Part shown: positions 1 to 5,932 of the stretch, one piece after another
Layout of the letters: every line of letters begins with the position of its first letter
Numbering within the stretch: the stretch's first letter is position 1
NCBI GenBank assembly: GCA_964431655.1
Contig: CAYSKJ010000123.1
Coordinates: 1-10,047, forward strand
Reading direction: 5' to 3'
DNA length: 10,047 nucleotides
Source: CAYMEV01 sp964431655 [NCBI: uncultured bacterium]
Lineage (GTDB): Bacteria; CAYMEV01
Notes under the pieces: generated by a model
The model's database searches: none
What the model saw: only the letters and a program-made list of their open reading frames with translations
What the model was told of the DNA's origin: nothing
Made by a program: the position numbers and the translations under genes

Positions 1-920
1 TCCGGGATACAAGGCTCCTTTCCCTTCCCCTGAAGGCAAACGGCATATCCAGCATTTTTTATGACATAATATCCATGCTGCATTCCATCTTTGCCAGCGA
101 TACTCTCCTTATACTTGGTGTTTCAGGGTGCATCGCCCTGCCTTTTATAAGGCTTCTTTCCGGGAGAAGGATAATCACAAACCTTGACGGGATGGAATGG
201 AAAAGATCCAAATGGAATTCCCTGGCCCGCCTCTTCCTAAAATTTTCATGGAAACTGGCCATGAAGTTTTCCCATGATCTGATCCTGGATAATAAATGCC
301 TTTTGAATAATATTCCGGAGAAGTACCGCATAAAAAGCCATCTGATAGAATATGGAGGCGATACGGCCATTCAAACAGCAAAAAAAGCTGATAAGGCTGT
401 CTATCCCTTTCTTGATTCCTGGTATGCCCTTTCAGTCTGCAGGATAGAGCCTGAAAACAATATAGGCATGATACTGGAAGCCTTTGTCCAGCTGACATGT
501 TTTAATCTGGTTATTATTGGAAACTGGGAAAATTCTTCCTGGTCAAGAGAACTGAGAGATAAGCACAGGGATAGAAAAAACCTGTTTCTTGCCGATGCTG
601 TATATGACCAGGATATCCTTTATGATATAAGGAGCAGGGCCGGGCTGTATATACACGGCCACAGCGCCGGGGGCACAAACCCTTCCCTGGTGGAGATAAT
701 GTTTCATGGTATCTGCATATTTGCCTATGATGTATGCTATAACAGGGAAACCACCCAGGACAGCGCTTTTTATTTCAGAGATTCCGGCAGTCTGGCAGAT
801 CTTGTCAGGAATACAAAAAAAACAGACATGGAAGCTTCAGCGGGAATCATGAAAGAGATTGCACAAAGAAGATACAGGTGGGATACAATTGCAGGTAAAT
901 ACTGCAGTCTTATTGGATGA
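1..920 (+). CDS. DUF1972-type glycosyltransferase (rhamnosyltransferase-like), 5' end outside window
   Basis: The reading frame is already open at base 3, with family-typical sequence (TRLLSLPLKANGISSIFYD) before the first in-window ATG at 75. That ATG is therefore internal and the true start lies upstream. About 305 residues are visible, against roughly 350-400 for the family. Landmarks in order are TNLDGMEWKRSKW, IEYGGD (about nt 347-364), RIEPENN (about 441-461), and HGHSAGGTNPSLVEIM (about 652-700) followed by NRETT. The last two blocks are the usual nucleotide-sugar donor-binding part of GT4-like GT-B enzymes. Related proteins are cytoplasmic or membrane-associated transferases, often rhamnosyl, that build capsule, O-antigen or cell-wall polysaccharide. 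The sugar used here cannot be read from sequence. The gene ends in TGA at 918-920 and overlaps the 3' end of the convergent glycosyltransferase by 11 nt. The family call is confident and the sugar specificity is not. Confidence 0.88.
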   Translation, partial: RDTRLLSLPLKANGISSIFYDIISMLHSIFASDTLLILGVSGCIALPFIRLLSGRRIITNLDGMEWKRSKWNSLARLFLKFSWKLAMKFSHDLILDNKCLLNNIPEKYRIKSHLIEYGGDTAIQTAKKADKAVYPFLDSWYALSVCRIEPENNIGMILEAFVQLTCFNLVIIGNWENSSWSRELRDKHRDRKNLFLADAVYDQDILYDIRSRAGLYIHGHSAGGTNPSLVEIMFHGICIFAYDVCYNRETTQDSAFYFRDSGSLADLVRNTKKTDMEASAGIMKEIAQRRYRWDTIAGKYCSLIG

Positions 921-2067
921 TTTCCTGCCATCTGCCAGCAATACTGGCAATATCATAGTCTTCAATGTTTTTTATGGTAGTGCCTGAGAATTTTTCTATA
1001 CTTTCAATGCAGTCTTTTATCACAGATATATCTTTATAATCTATCCAGTAATGCCCGGTTTCTTCCAGAACCCTTCTGGATTCGCTTATCGCAGGGGTGA
1101 GGGCAATTATGGGTATTCTGCAGGCAAGGTATTCCACAAGTTTTGAGGGCAGAAAGGGGCTTTTTTCAAAATTCGCATCAATTACAAGAAGGGCAAAGGA
1201 ATCTGCCATTTTTTCCTTCACCCTGCTGTAGGGCACGGGACCGAAAAACCTTATAACAGAATCCTCATAGTTTTTTATCCTGTTATTCATGCTTTTTTCT
1301 ACAGGGCCATAGAAATGGAACTCTATATTCCTGTCAATGAAGTAATTCCTGTTATTTTTTATATAATCCAGAAGGGCAAAGGGGTTGCGTTTTCTGTAGA
1401 GCAGACCGAAATGGTGAATTATTTTTTTCCCCCCGGCCCTGAGGTTTGATTTTTTCCCAATGCCCCCTTCATTATTATTGTAGCTGTGGGGTATTACCCT
1501 GAATTTACTGCAGTATTGAGGGTATATCTCTGAATAAATGTCTTTCATCAGGACTGAAGGGAAGACAGAGATGTCTGAATATCTGAATATAGCTTTCTCA
1601 TATTTCCTCAAAAGTGCTTTCTGCCAGAAAAACGAATAAAACAGGGGATTAATGGATAAAGGGTCTGAAAGGAACGAAATCAGGGTTATATTATTAAACC
1701 TTTTTTTCAGGTAGATTCCTGCCATGGCATTGGAATACCAGGTGGAAAGGGTAAGAACCGTACCGGTTTTGTTTTCGGCAAGTATCTCAGCCCCCTTTAT
1801 CTTTGCGTGCTGATAATAAAGAATATCGGTCTGGGACAGATAAAACCATATCCTTCTGAAGGCGGCCTTAAACAGGTAGTGGAGGGAAGAAATGGCGGAA
1901 ATGCTGATGTTTTCCTTATCCAGGTATTCCCGGGCTTTTGATGTCTTTGAAGTTATCAGAAAGATGCGGTAAATCTCCGAAAGGGCTTTTATCAGCCTTT
2001 CTGCCTGTATGCCCCTGGCGCCCATGGCTGATGTTGAATTGGAGGCGATAACCAGGATATCCTTCAT
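910..2067 (-). CDS. GT4-like glycosyltransferase (GT-B fold)
   Basis: This protein of about 385 residues looks like a cytoplasmic GT-B glycosyltransferase of family 4 type. The N-terminal half begins MKDILVIASN and has a glycine-containing loop, GARGIQAERL (residues 16-25), as in GT4 acceptor domains. The C-terminal half has HFGLLYRKRNPFALLDYI (about 219-236), HFYGPV (251-256), FFGPVPYSRVKEKM (274-287) and SPFLPSKLVEYLACRIPI (303-320). The last resembles the donor-binding block of WcaI/WbuB-like enzymes. No membrane segment or signal peptide is evident. I chose the ATG at 2067 because it forms an ATGA overlap with the stop of the upstream transferase gene and has AAGGGA 10 nt upstream. An ATG six bases earlier (2073, MQMKD) is also possible. 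It is the second gene of a leftward operon and presumably extends the lipid-linked sugar made by the first. Donor and acceptor are unknown. Confidence 0.85.
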   Translation of the reverse strand: MKDILVIASNSTSAMGARGIQAERLIKALSEIYRIFLITSKTSKAREYLDKENISISAISSLHYLFKAAFRRIWFYLSQTDILYYQHAKIKGAEILAENKTGTVLTLSTWYSNAMAGIYLKKRFNNITLISFLSDPLSINPLFYSFFWQKALLRKYEKAIFRYSDISVFPSVLMKDIYSEIYPQYCSKFRVIPHSYNNNEGGIGKKSNLRAGGKKIIHHFGLLYRKRNPFALLDYIKNNRNYFIDRNIEFHFYGPVEKSMNNRIKNYEDSVIRFFGPVPYSRVKEKMADSFALLVIDANFEKSPFLPSKLVEYLACRIPIIALTPAISESRRVLEETGHYWIDYKDISVIKDCIESIEKFSGTTIKNIEDYDIASIAGRWQEIIQ

Positions 2068-3173
2068 TTGCATTCTTTCCCTTGTTTTGGGCTTTCGTTT
2101 TCCCGGGAAATGCCTGCAAGGTTCTTCTCTATGGTATATATTATATAAAAGCCCAGAGAAAGGCCCAGGAACACTATGATAAGGATATACACCCCGAGGG
2201 CAGGGTTTATCTGAACCATAAGCACCGAAAGCAGGCCGAGGAGAATATTCATTGTATATATAAGAAGCAGTATCTGCCTGTTGGAAAACCCGAGCTGTCG
2301 GAGCCTGTGGTGTATGTGGCTCTTGTCAGCTGTGAAGATATGCTTTTTATGCCTCAGCCTGGAGATTATAACATTAAGAACATCAGATATGGGGATAATT
2401 AAAAGGATAAAGGGTACAAGAAGAATATTCACCACTGATGCCTTTTGTATACCCATGAGGGGGATAGTGGCGCATACAAACCCAAGAAGATAAGACCCTC
2501 CGTCCCCCATGAAAATCCTGGCGGGAGGGAAATTGTAGATGTAAAATCCTGTAATTGAACCGATAAGCAGGATTGAAAAGAAGGACGCCACATAGATGCC
2601 CTGCATTATGCCTATGATGAATATAAAAAGCGAGGCTATCATCACAATCCCTGATGCCAGGCCGTCAATGCCGTCAATGAGGTTTATGGCATTTATAAAA
2701 CTGACTATCCATAGGGATGTGATAATATAGGAAAACAGCCCGAACTCAAGAGTGAAAAGGTCCAGAAAATTGAACTGCTCAAACCGGAGTCCTGAAAAAC
2801 CCACTATTAATCCGGCCAGTATCTGAACAGCCAGTTTGTGTCTTGCCCTGAGATCCTTTATATCATCATATACACCCATTATAAATATGGCAAAAACAGC
2901 TGACAGATAGATGTGGATATTGAATGAAAAGTCAGTATATCCTTTAAACAGAAGAAATGTAAGAATAAAAGAAAAGAATATGCCGAAGCCTCCCAGCCGG
3001 CTTATCTTTTTTTTATGCTCCTTTCTGGAATTAGGTGTGTCGAACATATTAGCGGATTTGCTGAACTTTATTATAAGAGGTACCGCGATTACCGATATTA
3101 GAGTTGAAACAAAAAAAACCAGGCTGTAGAATGTTACATTATTCATTATATTCTGTATGCCGGAGATATGCAA
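2064..3173 (-). CDS. WecA/TagO/MraY-family polyprenyl-phosphate sugar-1-phosphate transferase
   Basis: This integral membrane enzyme of 369 residues belongs to the superfamily that transfers a sugar-1-phosphate, usually GlcNAc-1-P, from a UDP-sugar to undecaprenyl phosphate. That is the first step of O-antigen, teichoic acid or related glycan synthesis. Visible signatures are a first hydrophobic segment (about 14-35) followed by the FDTPNSRKEHKKKISRLGG loop, the Mg-binding acidic motif DDIKD (103-107), and NLIDGIDGLASG (164-175, with N164 and D167). Next come FMGDGGSYLLGF (221-232, with D224) and the cytoplasmic SHIHHRL block (285-291). About ten hydrophobic segments fill the rest. HIHHRL is typical of the WecA/TagO branch, not of peptidoglycan MraY. 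The start at 3173 has no clear ribosome binding site. The ATG at 3146 (MNNVTFYS) is a real alternative and also lacks one. The gene is first in a leftward operon and overlaps the glycosyltransferase start by ATGA. wecA-like would be a fair label, but substrate is unproven. Confidence 0.92.
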   Translation of the reverse strand: MHISGIQNIMNNVTFYSLVFFVSTLISVIAVPLIIKFSKSANMFDTPNSRKEHKKKISRLGGFGIFFSFILTFLLFKGYTDFSFNIHIYLSAVFAIFIMGVYDDIKDLRARHKLAVQILAGLIVGFSGLRFEQFNFLDLFTLEFGLFSYIITSLWIVSFINAINLIDGIDGLASGIVMIASLFIFIIGIMQGIYVASFFSILLIGSITGFYIYNFPPARIFMGDGGSYLLGFVCATIPLMGIQKASVVNILLVPFILLIIPISDVLNVIISRLRHKKHIFTADKSHIHHRLRQLGFSNRQILLLIYTMNILLGLLSVLMVQINPALGVYILIIVFLGLSLGFYIIYTIEKNLAGISRENESPKQGKECK

Positions 3174-3230
3174 TATTGCTGAAGAGAAACCCTTGAAACC
3201 ATGGGAATGGTATTGTGCCTTTTCTGTAAG

Positions 3231-3259
3231 TCAATAAATAAAACCAATATTTTTATTGA
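3231..3259. repeat. AT-rich 8-bp inverted repeat (possible operator)
   Basis: TCAATAAA at 3231-3238 is matched perfectly by TTTATTGA at 3252-3259, with a 13-base spacer. It lies between the candidate leftward promoter and the first leftward gene and partly overlaps a TTGACT hexamer on the minus strand (3229-3234). It could be a protein-binding dyad. In sequence this rich in A+T, an 8-bp dyad can also arise by chance. Confidence 0.3.
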
Positions 3260-3295
3260 TAAATCAGATATTATCATGTACTTTTCAACCTGCTC

Positions 3296-3324
3296 TTTAT
3301 AATAATAAATAATACCTTATGCAA
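3296..3324 (-). promoter_or_regulatory. Candidate sigma-70-type promoter for the leftward operon
   Basis: On the minus strand, TTGCAT (3324-3319) is followed after exactly 17 bases by TATAAA (3301-3296). These are reasonable -35 and -10 hexamers placed about 120 bases upstream of the transferase start. The surrounding sequence is very AT-rich and offers other weak combinations, including TTGACT at 3234-3229 with TACCAT 16 bases downstream, so this is only a candidate. Confidence 0.35.
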
Positions 3325-3380
3325 TGAAAATATTGAAACAAAAAACATCCCCATGCATAATTTATATTGTCATTAAATAA

Positions 3381-3408
3381 TTGATGAGTAATACTGATTG
3401 CCTATAAT
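3381..3408 (+). promoter_or_regulatory. Sigma-70-type promoter for the peptidase operon
   Basis: TTGATG (3381-3386) and a consensus TATAAT (3403-3408) are separated by 16 bases. Transcription would begin near 3414-3416, giving a very short leader before the ATG at 3430. No other promoter of this quality lies upstream of the first peptidase gene, so it probably drives the whole peptidase operon. Confidence 0.6.
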
Positions 3409-3416
3409 ATTATAGA

Positions 3417-3421
3417 AGAGG
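3417..3421 (+). promoter_or_regulatory. Ribosome binding site of the first C25 peptidase gene
   Basis: AGAGG at 3417-3421 sits 8 bases before the ATG at 3430. It supports this start, which also gives a proper signal peptide. Given the predicted transcription start it would lie almost at the 5' end of the mRNA. Confidence 0.6.
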
Positions 3422-3429
3422 TTAAAAAG

Positions 3430-5895
3430 ATGAAGAAAAATTATATCTGTTTAGCGTTCATAGTTATATGCCTGTCTCTGGCATGTTTTTCCTATGATGG
3501 TTTTATATCGGCGGTAAGCGGTATTGAGCAGGGCATTGAAATTACAGATTATGATCCCGGTGAAATTGTTCTGAGCATTAATACAGACGGTATATTCTAT
3601 AAGAACCATATAAGGGAAAAAACCACATATGCTGAGATCTATCTTGAGGACGGCTCTGTTTATGGTGAATACGGAGACCCTCAAATGCCAGTTTTCTACA
3701 AGCTTATTCAGATTCCTGAATCAGCCGGTTATGAGATCTCCTACAGCCTTGGCAAGGAAATAGAAATAGACCTCCTGGTTGAAGCTGGGGCCGATTTTCT
3801 TTATCCTGTCCAGCCATCCCTGCGCAAGACACCTGATGGAAAAGAAGGAAAATTTCAGATCAACAGGAGTGCCTATAACAGCAAAGGCTACCTGCCGGAG
3901 CAGATAATAATTGTCAATGAAGAGATAAGGGCCAGAGGCAAAAGGCTCCTGCCCCTGACCATCTTTCCGGTCAGGTACAATCCTGCCTCAGAAAGACTGC
4001 TGATATACACCCATATAGAACTGAAGATACAGCTGACAGGCTCCGACATGGACAGGACCAGCCAGCTTGCAAGCAGGTACCAGTCGGATTTCAGCGTCAT
4101 GTATGATGCGGTTTCCCTGGGACATGAACAGCTCAGCGCTCTGGGGAAACCAAAAGGCTTCTCGGATGAAGGAATCCTTATAATTTCTGCAGACGCCCTT
4201 TTTTCAGGGCTTTCATCCTTTGTAGAATGGAAGGAGAAAAAGGGATACAGAGTTACTCATACCATGCAGTCTGATATAGCCAGCGGAACAACAACCGCAG
4301 GTATTAAAAACTATATACAGAATGCCTATGACAACTGGGCTATACCCCCTTCAAGCATAATACTCGTAGGTGATTCCAATACCATACCCACTTTTTCAGG
4401 GGGGAGTTCCAGCTCTGCTGCAGATGTATATTATGTATACCTGGACGGATCGGATTATTTTCCGGATGCGGGAATAAGCAGGATCTCTGTACGGACCCTT
4501 GACCAGCTGAGCACTTACCTTGGCAAGCTTTTATACTATGAACAGCATCAGAATCCGAATATCTCCTGGATGGATGATGCTGCCCTGGTAGCAGGCCATG
4601 ATTCATCTTACTACTATGTGGGTGAAGGAACTCTCAACTGGCTTGCCTCAACCTACCTGGATCCTTTGGGCTGGTATTACGACAAGCTTTATGCAGTAAC
4701 CTACAGCTCAACGAGGGCACAGATCCTTGACTCCCTTAATGCTGGAAAGGTCCTGGCAAACTATACCGCTCACTGTGATACGGGAGAATGGAGCTTTAAA
4801 TCAGGGCACTATATTACCAATTCCCATGTCCATGCCCTTACCAATCAGAACATGTATTTCTTTGCCGTAGGAAACTGCTGTCTCAGCGGCAGGTTCAACA
4901 CCGTTGACGAATGCATCGCGGAAGCCTTTATCAGAGCAAATAATGCTGCTTTTGCCTACTGGGGGGCATCAAATTACTCTTACTGGGGGGAGGATGATAT
5001 TCTTGCAAAGCGGTCCTATACGGGTCTTTTTGAAAATAATATGTACAAACTGGACCAGAATGTCAACTATGCCAAGATCCAGCTCTGGAACCACTATTCA
5101 GGAGGAGGCATGTCCAGGTACTACATGGATATGTATAATCTCTTCGGGGACGGCACCAGCTTTATCCCTCAGAAAGCCCCGGTTGCCCCGGTTGTTAACG
5201 CCCCTGATTCTGTAAGTACAGGTACAAGCAGTTTCCAGGTAAATGTATCTGCCTCCGGCTCACCCCTGGCAGGAGCACTGGTAAGTGCCTACAACCCTTC
5301 CCTGGGCGTAAGGGGTACCGCCAGGACTGATTCCTCGGGCAATGCGGGAGTGGTATTGGACAGCCCCGTAAACACAGAAGGAAGCTTCCTGCTGTTGGTC
5401 ACCCATCCCAATTTAATAAATTATGAAAAAACTATAAATATTGGGTCCGGAGGCGGAGGCGAGGTTCCTGTCTTCCGCTTTTTCAATAATGTCAGGGGCG
5501 GGCATCTCTATACCGCCAGCGAAGTGGAAAGGGATTATATAATGGAAAACCTGCCTCAATGGCAGTATGAAGGAGCCAAGTTCAGTGTCCATGCAACCCA
5601 GGCATCCGGTACCACCGCTGTATACAGGTTTTTTAACACCATTACAGGAATCCACTTCTACACCATAAGTGAAGCTGAAAGGGATAATGTAATGCAGCTG
5701 CCCCAGTATAATTATGAGGGAATAAAGTTTTATGTCTACAGCACACAGGCTTCAGGTTCCATTCCTGTCTACCGCTTTTTCAACCATGCCCGGGGGGGAC
5801 ATCTCTACACCATAAGCGAAGCTGAAAGGGATTCAGTAATGCAGCTTCCCAACTGGACTTATGAGGGAGTCTCTTTTTATGTATTAGGCCTTTAA
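3430..5895 (+). CDS. Secreted gingipain-like cysteine peptidase (C25), paralogue 1, with C-terminal DUF5648-like repeats
   Basis: This is an exported protease precursor of 821 residues. Residues 1-21 are a Sec signal peptide (KK, then a hydrophobic stretch), probably cut after CFS before YDGF. Residues about 25-240 resemble the C25 propeptide, with YGDPQMPVFYKLIQIPES (81-98) and LPLTIFPVRYNP (164-175). The caspase-like catalytic domain spans about 245-577. It has ILVGDSNTIP (311-320), YYEQ (369-372), the catalytic-His block LANYTAHCDTGEW (442-454, His448) and the catalytic-Cys block VGNCCLSGRF (480-489, Cys484). The His block closely resembles the LANYTGHGSETAW region I recall from RgpB, but GHG is replaced by AHC. 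After NLFGDG (570-575) comes an Ig-like domain like the gingipain IgSF domain (about 583-672, TDSSGNAG, VTHPN). Three DUF5648-like repeats follow (681-818). No Por-type sorting domain is seen. It is first in a three-gene operon. Substrate specificity is unknown. Confidence 0.92.
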   Translation: MKKNYICLAFIVICLSLACFSYDGFISAVSGIEQGIEITDYDPGEIVLSINTDGIFYKNHIREKTTYAEIYLEDGSVYGEYGDPQMPVFYKLIQIPESAGYEISYSLGKEIEIDLLVEAGADFLYPVQPSLRKTPDGKEGKFQINRSAYNSKGYLPEQIIIVNEEIRARGKRLLPLTIFPVRYNPASERLLIYTHIELKIQLTGSDMDRTSQLASRYQSDFSVMYDAVSLGHEQLSALGKPKGFSDEGILIISADALFSGLSSFVEWKEKKGYRVTHTMQSDIASGTTTAGIKNYIQNAYDNWAIPPSSIILVGDSNTIPTFSGGSSSSAADVYYVYLDGSDYFPDAGISRISVRTLDQLSTYLGKLLYYEQHQNPNISWMDDAALVAGHDSSYYYVGEGTLNWLASTYLDPLGWYYDKLYAVTYSSTRAQILDSLNAGKVLANYTAHCDTGEWSFKSGHYITNSHVHALTNQNMYFFAVGNCCLSGRFNTVDECIAEAFIRANNAAFAYWGASNYSYWGEDDILAKRSYTGLFENNMYKLDQNVNYAKIQLWNHYSGGGMSRYYMDMYNLFGDGTSFIPQKAPVAPVVNAPDSVSTGTSSFQVNVSASGSPLAGALVSAYNPSLGVRGTARTDSSGNAGVVLDSPVNTEGSFLLLVTHPNLINYEKTINIGSGGGGEVPVFRFFNNVRGGHLYTASEVERDYIMENLPQWQYEGAKFSVHATQASGTTAVYRFFNTITGIHFYTISEAERDNVMQLPQYNYEGIKFYVYSTQASGSIPVYRFFNHARGGHLYTISEAERDSVMQLPNWTYEGVSFYVLGL
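5470..5883 (+). repeat. Three tandem DUF5648-like repeats in peptidase paralogue 1
   Basis: Three units of 39-40 codons lie at 5470-5589, 5620-5736 and 5767-5883 (residues 681-720, 731-769, 780-818). Each reads V-[YF]-R-F-F-N, then H-[LF]-Y-T, S-E-x-E-R-D, x-M, L-P-x-[WY], Y-E-G and F-x-V. Linkers of about 10 residues contain SG. This is the pattern of the repeat family of unknown function DUF5648, common at the C-termini of secreted bacterial proteins. The first unit has one extra residue (MENLPQW against MQLPQY or MQLPNW). A role in surface or glycan binding is plausible but unproven. Confidence 0.85.
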
Positions 5896-5921
5896 TACAA
5901 TATTATAATTCCTAATAGAAC

Positions 5922-5929
5922 AGGAGGAG
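5922..5929 (+). promoter_or_regulatory. Strong ribosome binding site of the second C25 peptidase gene
   Basis: AGGAGGAG lies directly before the ATG at 5933, with the AGGAGG core ending 5 bases upstream. It is the best Shine-Dalgarno sequence in the window. It sits in the 37-base gap after the first peptidase stop. No terminator is visible in that gap, which supports co-transcription with independent, strong translation of the second paralogue. Confidence 0.8.
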
Positions 5930-5932
5930 ATT

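Larger units (their letters stand above)
3174..3429. other. Divergent AT-rich intergenic control region
   Basis: This 256-base gap separates the leftward glycan operon from the rightward peptidase operon. It is clearly richer in A+T than the flanking genes. I found a convincing rightward promoter near its right end, a weaker leftward promoter candidate, and one AT-rich inverted repeat, each listed separately. I saw no tRNA, no strong hairpin followed by a T-run, and no recognisable riboswitch. No credible small gene is present. Confidence 0.8.

Noticed and set aside
3472-3495. Lipoprotein signal (Cys19) in the first peptidase
   Set aside because: The residues before Cys19 are S-L-A, lacking the usual leucine at -3. 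The paralogue has alanine at position 19, and both fit signal peptidase I cleavage after Ser21.
5470-5883. CRISPR-like or intergenic repeat array
   Set aside because: The periodic sequence is in frame and encodes conserved protein repeats, with variable codons and no uniform spacers.
5896-5932. Transcription terminator between the first and second peptidase genes
   Set aside because: The gap is AT-rich but has no GC stem followed by a T-run. It mainly holds the strong ribosome binding site.
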